The notes: generated by a model not told the origin, from the letters alone. DNA of 64,000 nt from Gordionus sp. m RMFG-2023 (GCF_954871325.1 NC_088776.1:52036569-52100568); one strand, 5' to 3'. Numbered from the stretch's first letter, positions 33,708 through 45,606 are shown. Numbers and translations are program-made.

Positions 33708-34608
33708 TCTATATATATAATCACCATAATCAAGAAATGAACGTTTTCGTATAAACTTAATGTTAATTTTTATTTTTCTTATCATCTTAATGCTAATTTT
33801 TATTTTTTCTATCAACTTTCCTATCCTCTTAATGTTAAATAAATCGATGGAGACCTATAAATCTCTAATGTTAAATTAGAAAATTTTTTGTACATCGCGG
33901 GATTTGAACCTATGATTTATCGATTTGAAGGCAAACGTTCTTCCACTCAGCCACCTTCTATATTAGATTTTGTAATATAATCTTTCTTATATATGTTATT
34001 ATTTTGCTATTAACACATTTTTCAATTAATTTATATAATTTAGACCTTATTATGTTATTTTAGAAAGAATACTAACCTCACCTCAAATTATGGTAAGAAT
34101 GAATATTATTAAATTTAAAATAGCAAATTAAATTATATTTAGCCAATTGAAAAATAAACATTTATCTCATATTAATTTTAGCATAAGTATTTATATTCAA
34201 TCAAAGTAAAATTTATTAATTTTTATAAAATTATTTTTATATTACAATTTGGATTTAACAAATATATTAAAATTATTTACCACCTCAAAATATGGCAGTA
34301 AATTTTTTTTATCTCAACCACAATATTGGAGCTCTGCAAATAGTATAAAATACCTCACCCCAAAATATGCCAGTATAAAAATTTTATCTCAACAACAATA
34401 TTTGAACTCTGGAAATGACATACAATACCAATTTATCAATATCTACCCTAAATTTTAAATTACAATTTCATATATTTTAGGCTAAATTTAATAAAATGAA
34501 TAAATAATCACTAAAATTTGTCATTTATTTTAAATGTATTTAAAAAAAATTTCATATAATAGTTCAAGATTTTATTATTCCCGTCATTCTTGACGGGTTA
34601 TCAACTAG
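33708..34608 (+). mobile_element. Non-autonomous Helitron, 901 bp
   Basis: Starts TCTATATATATAATCACC after a host A. It ends with hairpin CCCGTCA-TTCT-TGACGGG (34580-34597), spacer TTATCAA, then CTAG (34605-34608) before a host T. The 7-bp perfect stem, the CTAG end and A/T insertion without duplication fit Helitrons precisely. It has no Rep/helicase. A 69-codon open frame at 34249-34458 contains two imperfect repeats (SKYGSKFFLSQPQYWSS and YASIKILSQQQYLNS) and is probably not a gene. A tRNA-like segment lies at 33890-33960. Confidence 0.82.
33890..33960 (-). other. tRNA-like sequence (degenerate, SINE-like) inside Helitron
   Basis: On the minus strand, A-box TGGCTGAGTGG (33953-33943) and B-box GGTTCAAATCC (33910-33900) are spaced as in a type I tRNA. 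Acceptor and T stems do not pair well and no sensible anticodon loop forms, so this is a tRNA-derived relic, not a working tRNA gene. Confidence 0.45.
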
Positions 34609-34609
34609 T

Positions 34610-35815
34610 ATAAAAATAAATTACGAACCAAGATAATATAAAAATAATTTTAAGAAAAACAAAATTGTGTTCCTAAAAAGGTAGATGATGTAGTTTTTAA
34701 ATATTTAAGTTGTAATGTTTAAGATAATACCTATGTTTTAAAATTTCTTAACTATATATTATAACCTATACCTAGGTATCTACTTATAATTGCTATTGAT
34801 TTATGCTCGCCAAGTTTGATATATCAGAATTAGTAGAAAATACTTTTCAAATACATCTAAATCCAAAATAATTAATCATCAAAATCTGCGTTCTTCATTT
34901 TCAAAACTATCATATTTACAATATAAATTTTTACATATAAATTTGAATACGAGAATATCTATTTTTTAATTAAAAAAAACATTAAAATAAATTTTCCAGA
35001 AAAGCAAAATGATAATAAACTATTTAATGAGTAATAAAAATAGGTACTAAAAATAATAATATTTTAATATAAAAACAAAAAAATAGTATAAATTATGAAA
35101 TTAGAATATAAAACTTTTCTCCTCTTTAATGTGTTATAGCTTATTTATCAGGACTTGTGGTACGAATAATAACATGTGATGCTGGCGTAGTTTTGAACAT
35201 TATATTGAGTATTTTAGTAAGCTATTACAAATTTATTTTTTGCTTCGAGCTCGGCATCTTTTTTTAAGAATTTTTTTTAGCTTTCTATTTCTATCTCGAA
35301 TGATATGGCGAAATGTGTTTTATAAGAAAGTAATTGCAAAATTCTTTAATTGTTCTGCCTTAAAAGGAGGTCCATTTTCGGTCACGATTGAACTTGCTTT
35401 TCGAAATCTTCCAAAAAATTGTTTAACATTACACAGTTCCCATCAAAGTGTCGAACCAAAATTAACCAAAATTTTATTGTCAATTTTTATTTGTATATAA
35501 AATACGATTACAACATATAATTAAAATATCAACATCTTTGTTCAATCTTGTTCTCTATGATGATAGAATATATTTGTAACAATCAGAACAAGGTGATTTC
35601 TATTCATCTCTCTTAAAATCCTTGTTTCAAATTAATAAATAAACTTAATTCATTATTTGGCAATTTGGTAATTTCTTCTATAAAATCAAGGTAGATTACG
35701 CTAAAAAATAATGTATTCTGTTTATATCTTGATCCCCGATATTAAATATTATTATCAGATGACGAAGATAAAAGGCTAGAAAACATTTTATAGAAGGCAT
35801 TTAATTGAATTATCA
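34610..35815. other. AT-rich DNA without recognised genes
   Basis: An 86-codon open frame at 35240-35500 has no recognisable motif and normal AT-rich composition. Confidence 0.45.
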
Positions 35816-36845
35816 GCTGGTTCTAAATGACAATTAACAGCAAGAATTATTCATACCCAATCAGATTGCAACAAACCATTTGTTTTTACGCTTGCATCTC
35901 TCCCAACACCTGGTTTATCCTCAGTAGCAACAGCCCTCATACCTTCCCCCTTAAACAACCCAGGTGCCAATTCCAAATTATCCCTATTGCAACTTTAACG
36001 ACTGAATTGATGCTATCGTTGAAGTGCGAGGAACTTATAAATCTGGATATTAAATTAAAGTACAAAAATTAATAAAAGGGGCAAATACTTCCCCAATTTC
36101 GAATATTTCCTAGGCGACTAGATACCTATGCACAAGTATTTACGAATGAAAATAAATTTTGTCAATAAGCACTACACGATAAGAGCATTTATTTAAGCCG
36201 AGTTAAGGCTGGAAAACGTCAGTCTTCCTTTGACCTTACAATGTCCTGCCATATCTTTATTTTAACATTCCCCAAATATTTTACCCCATGAAGTTGAACC
36301 AATTAGTTTCTTATGTTCAAGTAAAATGCCCTATTTCAATTTTTTTTCTAATGAGAGATATTGCCGTGGGTTGACAAAGCGAATATCGATCTTTATGCTA
36401 CAATGAATATCAAAATTAATTTTTTTGTACAATCCCACCAAAATGATTATTTAATTATCAGTCATAGAATCTTACAGTGAATCATATTTTTTTATCCGAT
36501 TAATGACAAAATTTTATCCAATGATAGATCAAAGTACGAGGACTAGGCAGAAATCATACTCTGTTTATCATATTTCTTTATTCTTATATAATCACCCCCC
36601 CCCCTCACTCACACATCATTTTAGACTTTCTATGGTCTCAAATTTTAAAATGTACCCATTCAGTATAAATCGTTTCCCACTATTTCGCTTTCAATTGCAA
36701 GAGCCCTTTTGCCAAATCGACATTCTATTCGATTTCTTTATGTACCTATATATATCTAGACGTAAATTCTTCTGTTTTATCATTGATAAAGGTAAATAAA
36801 CAATTTTGCCCCTCTCCTGTTACAAAATATTGTTCATTCTTTCTC

Positions 36846-36925
<80 letters not shown>

Positions 36926-37520
36926 TTCTTCTTGTAATGAAGCAATCCCGATATTTGATGACATATTCATAAATTATTACGAACCGACATTGCAAACGGA
37001 CACTAAGAAATACATATGAAAACTGGCAGAATTAGGCTTAACTCTCAACATATAAAATTTATACCAATTATTAACAAGGAGATAAACTAATTAAGAATCA
37101 TTATCAATTTCACAAGGAGAATTATAGAGGCCGTTGCGAACATAAGAAGTAAGATTTAGCCTTAATAATATTTCAGTTTATGAAAAAGATATCGCCCTAG
37201 AGGTACGAGGATATGTAATAATTTCTTCTCCATTACTGGGTTTACAGGAGTATATATCTCTTACTACGATACAAAGCTACAATTCTGCCCTCCATAGCTA
37301 TCAGAGTCCTTATGACTCCATTCCTGATGCTTGCGTAATGGGTGATATCAATTTTGTAAATGCTTCTTATCCATTTATAGATCTTAAAATCTAACAAGTT
37401 TTTCATGTCCTCCTAGAAGGCAAACTACCTTTAATATATCAAGAAGCTCTTAGCCATATGGTAGAAGCTATCTATTCATAGAACAGTTATCATATCATTC
37501 CAACCATAGCCAAAGATAGC
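35816..37520. other. GC-richer, coding-like region of unknown identity, with (TTTC)n tract
   Basis: Base composition is clearly less AT-biased than the surroundings, and several frames on both strands read like decayed protein. The best plus-strand stretch is 37183-37404 (EVRGYVIISSPLLGLQEYIS ... DACVMGDINFVNASYPF), preceded by a candidate 28-nt intron GTAAGATTTA...TTTCAG at 37151-37178. I cannot assign a family. It may be a small-intron gene, a gene relic or part of an unrecognised mobile element. Confidence 0.35.
36838..36926. repeat. (TTTC)n microsatellite
   Basis: About twenty TTTC units. The Lys/Glu/Arg-rich and Ser/Phe/Leu-rich open frames across it are artefacts of the repeat. Confidence 0.95.
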
Positions 37521-37598
37521 TAATAGCTTAATAAACATTAAAAAAGAATTTGAAGTTCGCAATATGAAATTACAGCAATGCTGAAATATGGATTCAAT

Positions 37599-37811
37599 TA
37601 GTTGTTAAATGATTCTTTTTGAACAGATTTTAAAAAAGGCTAACTCAATATTTTCCAGAAAAATATTACTTAATCTGAAGATTTTGCTCAAGATGCAACA
37701 AAGATTTGGACATCTATTAGCAACATCTAGAGGCTTAAGCAATATTTTTCGGCTAAAATATTGAGTTGGCCGTTTTGAAATTGGCTCAAATTGAGCCAGT
37801 TGACAACTCTA
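37599..37811. mobile_element. MITE, TAGTGTTGTTAAACGG family
   Basis: Begins TAGTTGTTAAATGATTC and ends GAGCCAGTTGACAACTCTA, with inner inverted arms GGCTAACTCAATATTTT / AAAATATTGAGTTGGCC. No intact target duplication is visible. Confidence 0.8.
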
Positions 37812-37903
37812 GTTTTTCAGTAATTACGTATATTTAAGCCACCATATAACTTGTATCAGCATGAACCTACGAGCAATAATCAGAGTCGAACATGAATACA
37901 GAT

Positions 37904-40126
37904 CAGTGGCCCTACACTTTCTGAGTGAAAGAAGTAGAAACCCCTCCTGAAAAATAAACTCCACCTCCCTATTCAAAACAAATACCCACCTCCAAAAAAA
38001 TTATTTAAACCCCAATCTCAATTATATATTTCCAAATTTCCTTTAATTAAGAATTTAGACCAATTGGGGGAAGAAAAAGCGAAAGAATTTATAATTTAGT
38101 CAATTTCCAATTGTTTAAATAAATTTTGTTCCAATGATGAAATGGTCAAATTATTAAGAAAAGGATCATTCATAGTACAATGAAATCTTGTTTTAATTAG
38201 TTTAATTACTCATGACCCTTTCGGCACCACATGAGATAGTAGGAATAGTTAATAAATATTATATTAAATTGATAAATTAGGGAAAGCAGAAAAAATAGAA
38301 AGTAAACATTAAGGTAAAATAAATGAATAGTTTTTTCAGTTTGAATTATAAGTCTTAGAATCATTAACATAGCTAAATAATGTATTAATATAAATATTTT
38401 AATAAAATAAATTTACAATTTTCAGAATCTGACAAGTTTTTAGATTCAATGTAGAAGTCCTCATTTCTCACAAATAAATCAAATGATAAGTTGTAGACTC
38501 AATCATAAATATATATTCAAACAAATTTTCAATATTCATTTCAAATTCCATTAATTCATTTACGTGGCAAAAAAACATAAATATGCGTTTTTTCAGCTAA
38601 TTAAAATATACAATAATAGATTGGCATTTCATAAACTCTATTATTTAATTTATATGTTAGCAAACTGCGTCACTTTAATCACCATGTCATGTTAATAATT
38701 ACATCCCCCCTTTTAGCCATCATATAAATATTTCGAAACGGGCATTTCTTCCAAAAACTTCATTCGAATTCAAATGGTAAATTCACAGTTATCCTCGATA
38801 CATCTTTAATAAATGTATTTTAGACCATTTAATTTGGTGTAAAAAATGATCCATGATTTAAAAAAATTTTCATCGATTCATCATTAAATCTTTCATTAAA
38901 CTGCATTATTATCAAATCAAGTGCAGCATAAAAGATGTTAATTTTAATAAAATTAAAATAAAATGTTATATTTAATAATGAAAGTATATACTTTTGGATT
39001 GTAATGTTTAAGCTTAGAACTTTCAAAATCAAAAGGTAGATTTCTAACATTTTCTAATAAGATTAAAAAAATGTGCAAGACAATAATTTAAATTATACGT
39101 ATCAAATTAATCAAGCAATCCTTTTCTAATTCAATTTGATTTATTGCGAACAATATATCCTTCGACAAGGTTTGCAATTTTGTTCGAGCCAAGCTTGTTA
39201 TCAGCAATATTTTATCCAAAGCAGAAGTGACAAAATAAAATTTTTATATTCTAAAAACTATAGCACTAGCCATGGAAGCAGTGGCAGGATCTTCAGAATC
39301 CTTTAAATTTGTCAAAGCTCGCAAGATATAAAGTTGAAAAAAATTTGCAAAAACTTTATATGATGATAGTAGCCAGCTTTTATAAACATATTAAATAAAA
39401 TTAATATTTAAATCTTATAAATAGAATAATATTCCCTAGTGATATTCTTAATGCATACAAATCTTTGCGATTTTGTTAGTAAATCCCTCTGATATTATGA
39501 GCTCTGCATATCTTTTAATATTATTGAATAATACGTGAATCTCGTCTAAGATCCTTAAAACATTTCTTAGTTCTTTTATCGATTGGCATAATTCAACAAT
39601 GATTAAATTTAATCGATGACAATAGCACCAAATAAAAACTACCTTTGGGGTCTCGGTTCTAATCAAAGCCTGTACTCCATTGATCCTTCCATTCATGCTT
39701 GTAGTACCATCAGCTTTGCCCGTAGTTCGAGGGGTAAATTCATGGAACTAAGTTGGCATATTATATATTTTTTAATATCAAAACCAGTCGTGTTCCCCGT
39801 ACAATATATCTATTAATCTTTCATTTAGGCATTTAACTATTTTCATTATTCAAATTTTAAAAAGCAGTTTCTTTATACTCCTGAGGTTGTAGAGGCCTAA
39901 ATGGATGGGGAGAATACATGTATTTCTATCAAAATGACCCTATTCATTCCCCAATACTCATTTTAACACATCGGGGCTTCAACTGCCTAAATATCACGGA
40001 CGATGAGTTATCGTTATCTACGAGATAAACCATGGGTTTACTGGGTTTGATCCAAGTATTGACGCATTGTTAAAACGACGTAAATAGAACCCTTAAATCC
40101 CTCCCTCGTTCAGCCCTACGCCTTTA
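37904..40126 (-). mobile_element. ZMYM1-like hAT remnant
   Basis: Minus-strand transposase pieces at 39740-39080: ADGTTSMNGRINGVQALI, VVFIWCYCHRLNLIIVELC, LRALTNLKDSEDPATASMAS, then SALDKILLITSLARTKLQTL. The DGxxxMxGxxxGVQ...CxxHxLNL motifs belong to the hAT catalytic core of ZMYM1-type elements. Possible ends are CAGTGGCCCTAC (37904) and CCCTACGCCTTTA (40114-40126), both resembling the CAGTGGCGTAG terminus of the 11285 element. No target duplication was found, so the limits are tentative. The coding sequence is broken. Confidence 0.6.
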
Positions 40127-40129
40127 AAT

Positions 40130-40960
40130 ATATAATTATTTGTTCATAATAATTGTTCCACGTTAGATCTTGATTGACCTACACATAATTATTTATCTCA
40201 GCGTATTTTATTCAAATTAAAATGAATGGATAATTAAGTTAATAAATAAAGACGTGGATCCAGTTTTTGTCCAACCCACATTAAATTTAATTCTATTAAA
40301 CTAATCTGGATAAATTAAACATATATTGATTGCCTCAAAGTTTAGGTTTTCAGAATAATTAATACATATATTTTATAGGAATTATTTTTTAATAGAAAAA
40401 CCATGACAAAATCTTCTAACTTAAAATATTCAGAATCAATCTATGTTTTATCATTTTAAAGTTCACATAAAATAGTGTTCTACTAGAATTAATTTATTAA
40501 GATTTTTTTAAATGTTTATAATTTAAACGGATAAGTTTGCAATAATCTTTTGTTACTTTTTTGTAAATTAAACGTATTTTCCATTAAAATTCTAAAGTTT
40601 TATTTAGGCAATGTTTAATATAATTAGTTATAATAGTTAACCTTCTACCGTTATACAAAGCTTATTAATTAGAATGGACTGAAATTCGATTTCTAAAGCC
40701 CCGACCCCCATAAAACAATATCTTATTCTATCTTGATATAGGTAATTATCATATATCAATAGCCGGCGACATAATATCATATAAAATAGACGAAATATCA
40801 AAGTCATAAAAGTCACACATATGTCCAAAATAAAGCAAAGGCAGAGCAAAGTTTTGGTTCTTAAAAAAAATAATATAGTTAAGTGACTCTTTTAGTTTTA
40901 ATCCTTTCTTGCAAGATTATCATAAGTATGTCTAGAGAAGCACATTTATTTAAAATTTTA
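40130..40960. other. AT-rich DNA upstream of the GPCR 2 unit
   Basis: No gene, transposon end or repeat recognised. Confidence 0.4.
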
Positions 40961-40964
40961 TCAA

Positions 40965-41310
40965 CAACAATAAAATATTCTCTCTAAAGATATACTCCTG
41001 AGCCACTGAATACAAGCAAAATATTTTCTTCTTCTCTTCCAAATTATACTATAAGAAGAATTATAAGGGTGGGAACATTTCAATAAGTTAACTTGGCAGT
41101 TGGCACCGTCAAATAGCGAGATATGAAAATATCTAAAATAATACTTATAAATCAAATCATTAAAATAATGATAATGTCAAAAGGTTCAGAACGGTGTAGA
41201 GGCCTTTGGGTGACAAAGTTTTTGACAGTTCCAGTATGGTTCAGACATTTTAAATGTTTAGGTTAATACCGGTTTTACGGTTGATTTCAGTTTAAGTTTT
41301 GATGATTGTA
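40965..41310 (+). repeat. TIR element copy upstream of GPCR 2
   Basis: AAAATATTCTCTCTAAAGA (40971) matches the border upstream of GPCR 1 (about 14212). AGTTAACTTGGCAGTTGGCA (41088) and ATACCGGTTTTACGGTTG (41266) match the element copy upstream of GPCR 1 and the isolated element at 51664-52437. Unlike the GPCR 1 copy, it is not split by a LINE. Confidence 0.6.
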
Positions 41311-41595
41311 TTAATTAAAATTAAATTTCTTACTAAATAATAAAATGTACATTCTTTCTTAACTTCTAATGTAATTTTTCGCAATTATATGTTAACATAT
41401 TTTAAATAGAAAGTTTTTGAATATACTAACAGAAAGGACATCAAATAAAAGAATATATATTAATTGGTAATAAAAAAATAAAAAATAATTGTAGTGAGCT
41501 ATAATGATTTATAGTATAATTTTATATTTATTTATTTTCTTTTACTCAACAATAATCTAAGAGAATTTTCTTTACAATAGTAAATTTTTATTGTT
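41311..41595 (+). promoter_or_regulatory. Conserved 5' flank of GPCR 2 (putative promoter/leader)
   Basis: Contains the same short blocks as the GPCR 1 flank, in the same order and spacing relative to the start codon. Identity continues to the ATG (TAAATTTTTATTGTTATGGAACG versus TAAATTTTTATGGTTATGGAACA). Confidence 0.45.
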
Positions 41596-43014
41596 ATGGA
41601 ACGTACAAGTGTAATCTTCGTGGCTGAAACTAGCATATTATTATTTATTTGGATAATAATATTAGTTGGAAACGGTTTTATAGTCGTATTTTACTTAAAA
41701 TCAAAATTAATCATCTTCAAGAAAAATATTAGATTTATAATAATATTTTCCCTATCAATAGCAGACTTTCTGTATGGACTATTAGTCATGTCTTCTGACA
41801 TTTTACTCAAAATATTTATTTTCATAAATAATGGTAAGATTATGAGATTGCAGTGCGACTTTATAATGATACCCTTGATTGTATGCAGAGCTTACAAGAT
41901 TTTGGATATTCACTTAAGCACCATAAGTATTTGGCATTTAGCTTTCTTAGCTTTCGACCAATATATGGCCTTAAAATTTCCACATTTTTATATGGATTTT
42001 TCATCTAACAAAGGACCTTCTTCCAAAGGATCCTTAACCTATATATGCGTGATATGTATAATGTGGTTTATCAGTATGACATTTTCCGTTCCATACATAT
42101 TAGGATTTCCAGATTCCGTTAGAGCTAACACATTCTCCAACCACACCAATCTATGTCATCAAGGGTACGAAAGCATAAATAATCTTTATTATAACAATAG
42201 TAAAAAAAAATCAAATATGAATTGGGATTATATTAACAGATTCAATCGATATTCTTCACCAATTTACGCTTATGACAATTTGACAATATATTTTGATTTA
42301 GGTGACATAGGATCCGATTATCTAAATATTACAAACTTCTATCTAAAGAAAATTCTGCTCAAGCAAGACCTAAATCAATGTACATTTACGCCAAATTTAA
42401 TATCAGCCATAGTTGGAACAGTGGTATCCTTCTTCATTCCTTTGGGATTAATGCTATATTTCCTGTTTAATATCATAGTCAGGCTAAGACATAAAATTCA
42501 AAGCATGCCAAAACCTAATCAAACTTTTATAAATGGTAGAACACGTTTTTCAAGACTGGTAACAAAAATATTTTTTCCTTTTCATAAATCGCTAACAACT
42601 ATATGCAATTTATTCCTGGCCAAAACTCATGACCATGAGATGGCACAGGGAGGAAAGAATAGTCTTACAATTCCCAAACTTCAAGTGAAAAAAGTTATGT
42701 TGGAATTTATTACTATATCTTTAATTGATGATGCCAATAATGTGTCTCAAAATAAGCCAAGGTCTATAAATTCTCAGGCTTGTGAGAGAGAACATAGGGC
42801 AATTAACTACATATTAACAATATTAATATTATTTTTAATATGTTGGATTCCTATTTTTCTTTATTTTTTCTTGCTTGGAATCTTGCAATTCGAGAGTCCT
42901 CATTGGGTAGGTGACCTATTAAACTGGGTCGGATATGTGAATTCAGCCATCAATCCTTTTCTCTACTTTTTCATGCACAAGGGAGTTAAAGCTAGTAGAT
43001 TAAAAAACCCATAA
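41596..43014 (+). CDS. Aminergic-type class A GPCR, paralogue 2 (intronless)
   Basis: 472 residues, collinear with GPCR 1 and identical at most transmembrane positions. Landmarks: N26, D57, C97, D104 (amine-binding position 3.32), D121-Q122-Y123, P282, CWIP 416-419, W444 and GY446-447, NP453-454 and Y457. The loop between TM2 and TM3 is about 14 residues shorter than in GPCR 1. Loop 2 is again very long, with NxS/T sites at 182, 200, 228 and 244 and conserved C262. Loop 3 diverges most, so the two may differ in G-protein coupling or regulation. The shared DQY shows that loss of the DRY Arg predates the duplication. The reading frame is intact, so it is probably functional. Ligand unknown. Confidence 0.93.
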   Translation: MERTSVIFVAETSILLFIWIIILVGNGFIVVFYLKSKLIIFKKNIRFIIIFSLSIADFLYGLLVMSSDILLKIFIFINNGKIMRLQCDFIMIPLIVCRAYKILDIHLSTISIWHLAFLAFDQYMALKFPHFYMDFSSNKGPSSKGSLTYICVICIMWFISMTFSVPYILGFPDSVRANTFSNHTNLCHQGYESINNLYYNNSKKKSNMNWDYINRFNRYSSPIYAYDNLTIYFDLGDIGSDYLNITNFYLKKILLKQDLNQCTFTPNLISAIVGTVVSFFIPLGLMLYFLFNIIVRLRHKIQSMPKPNQTFINGRTRFSRLVTKIFFPFHKSLTTICNLFLAKTHDHEMAQGGKNSLTIPKLQVKKVMLEFITISLIDDANNVSQNKPRSINSQACEREHRAINYILTILILFLICWIPIFLYFFLLGILQFESPHWVGDLLNWVGYVNSAINPFLYFFMHKGVKASRLKNP

Positions 43015-43400
43015 AATAAACATAAATTCTAGCTACTTTATTTTTACTTGCAAAAAACCAAAAAATAGAAATTTACAAAATTTTATATAATAGTAACTTA
43101 TAAATATGTTATCCAAACATCGTACACCATACAGCCAATTAGTTTTTACTACTTCGCAGTAGTATACCCTACTGTCAGGGCTATTTATTAATAGAAAGAG
43201 AAAAAGCAAAAGTAGATATAATAGTGATCGATTGGTTTCAATATTGTCAAGTATAAAATTATTTGATATATTGATAAAAATTTATTTATTTAAAATCAAT
43301 AATTAGAAGGTATTCATGTATAATATAATATTTAGGTATGAAATGTAATAAAAATTATTAGTGATATTATACAACATAGTTTGTAATGTTTTATTTATTG
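43015..43400 (+). other. 3' flank of GPCR 2, shared with the other receptor copies
   Basis: AAGTAGATATAATAGTGATCGATTGGTTTCAATATTG (43210-43246) aligns with the 3' flanks of GPCR 1 and the relic. No hAT insertion is present here. Confidence 0.55.
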
Positions 43401-45355
43401 TTGTGTTATATCTATTTTACCCTTTAGCATCATATTATCCTATTAATTATAATTTTTAAATGTTTAAGTTTTATTGTTTAAATTTATTATATGGTTCATT
43501 TTAATTCTGATGTTATACTTTTAAAATTTGATTTCCATGTTTTTCCTTGAAACGTTATGTTTTTTTATAGAAATTTTGTTTTATACATTTTCTTTTTTTA
43601 TGATATTATTGTTATGCTTTATAAAATTTTATATATTATTTATTATTAATCGCTAGGTAATTTCTAATAATTGTAATGCTGATTAATTATTTTTTAAATT
43701 TAATAATATAAATATTCAGAGTTTCTAAAATATCCTTTTCAAATGTATCTAGTAATATCTTTGTGAATAAAAATTGGAATTAAGCAATCATCAAAATTTC
43801 TATTCTTTATTACTATATTATGATAAAACCATACAAAAAATTTGTTTTGTATAAATTGATGTGTTCATTATAATATTTATATTACTTATTCATAAATAGG
43901 TTTTTGATCTTTTGAACGTTAATTCTGATATGTATATATATCAGAATTTTTTTCGATATTAATAAATAAAAGATTATTTCAGCTGCATCGCTATCCTTTT
44001 ACAAAATGGGATGTTAAAGGTGCTAATTTATTTTTAAAAAAAGCGTCTAAAAATTTTTAAATTCTATTATTATAAAATTTATTTAATATTTTTCTTCCCA
44101 AACTCCGATTTGTCGCGCCTCAACCTTTGTGCTAACTTTTTTTGGCCATAGATTTATATCTTCTACTTTAATTATAATAAACATAAAATCTCTAGTCAAA
44201 CTAATATAATACAAATGTAAACTCAAATTCTTTACCTTCATGACAAGTAAAAAAAAATCCTTAAACCCGAATCTAAAAGATAAATGTAAAAAATAAGCAT
44301 TTTTTTCAACTAATTCAAAAATGAACATTAAATTAATTGAAAAATAAGCACAACTTTTTATATATTCAAATATCGGAGCATTGAATTCTATAATTATATT
44401 TTAATTCTTTAATATTCTGTTTTTGCCCTAAGGCGAAAAGAATGAAATTATAATAATGAAATGATTTAATGACAAAGGAAAATAATATTTATTTAAAATA
44501 AACCCTTAAATTTCGCAAGAAAGTATTTAAGTAAATTTTTAAATAATTACTTAAATTGCTGCTTCTCCATTTATCAAAATTAGTGCTAATGTTGAAAAAG
44601 TAAAAGCTTTAGCACCCAATCATCTAGCTAGCGCCGCCCAATTGTAATCTTGATCATGAATTAATTAACAAAAAGCAGAATTTATCATATTCCAAAATCT
44701 CATTTAGTCCGCCAAAATTTGTAGGGGATCTGAAAATAAGAAAAAATATGCTTGGCTGGTTGATAAGATGGAAAGTTTAATGAAAGCAAAATGTAAGAAA
44801 TGATTACAAAATATTTTATATTCCAAAAGCTAAGCCAAAAAGCTAAGAATATATTAAAATTTTGAATTAGTCACATCTTATTTTAACTCTTTGGAAGTGG
44901 GGGGGGGGGGTGTATAAACTTTTGTTATAAAAATTATGTAGGGAAGGGGGAAATTATTTTAATATTACTATCAACACTTAATTTTGAGGTTAAAAAAAAT
45001 AATTTTTTTCAACTTAAGTACAAGAAATAAATTTTTATAATATTCAAGAGGAGAAAAGGTTTATCTAAGACTTTTTAAAGACTAAGTAATGAAATACTAT
45101 ATCTAACATGATGCGATTCTACAAGAAAAACAGATATAATTAATAATCCAAATATTTAAGAACTCTATTTATCGTCAGCATTTTGGTAGAAATATTGAAA
45201 TAAGTAAGAAACCACATTAGAGTTCAAGAAATTGTTTTTACCCTTCAATCAATGTACTGTTCAAGTTTATATACCTAATTTTCCTATTTATTATCCATTT
45301 AAATTGAAAAATATTTACATAAACATATTTTCCTTAGCAAAAACGGATTTTTTTC
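43401..45355. other. AT-rich intergenic DNA
   Basis: No gene recognised. Contains a poly-G tract at about 44899-44910. An 81-codon minus frame at 44083-44328 shows no motif. Confidence 0.4.
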
Positions 45356-45359
45356 ACTT

Positions 45360-45606
45360 GCAGTATTAATCATCATGAGGAGATATGGTTTTTTTTATTT
45401 GTGACATAAAGATGGGGTAGATTTTTTTTACTTGAACCATAATGGTGATATACAGTTATTTTTATTCACATCACATTCATATTTCTTTCCTAATGGGGAC
45501 ATGTAGTTTTTTTATTTGCACCATAAATTGAGGTATGTTTTTTTTATATTTTATACAATAAATGGGGCATGTAGATTTTTTCTATTCGCACCATACTAAT
45601 GGTGTT
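45360..45606. repeat. Degenerate tandem repeat, unit about 36 bp
   Basis: Roughly six to seven copies of a unit like ATGGGGCATGTAG-T(n)-ATTTGCACCATAA (for example 45411, 45495, 45564). Copies differ by substitutions and poly-T length. Confidence 0.6.

Noticed and set aside
33890-33960. Functional tRNA gene
   Set aside because: A and B boxes are present, but the acceptor stem, T stem and anticodon loop do not form properly.
34249-34458. 69-codon open frame with two imperfect repeats
   Set aside because: It lies wholly inside a non-coding Helitron, shows no family motif and has the composition of local AT-rich DNA.
36746-37019. Open frames on both strands rich in KKER or SFFL repeats
   Set aside because: They are translations of the (TTTC)n microsatellite.
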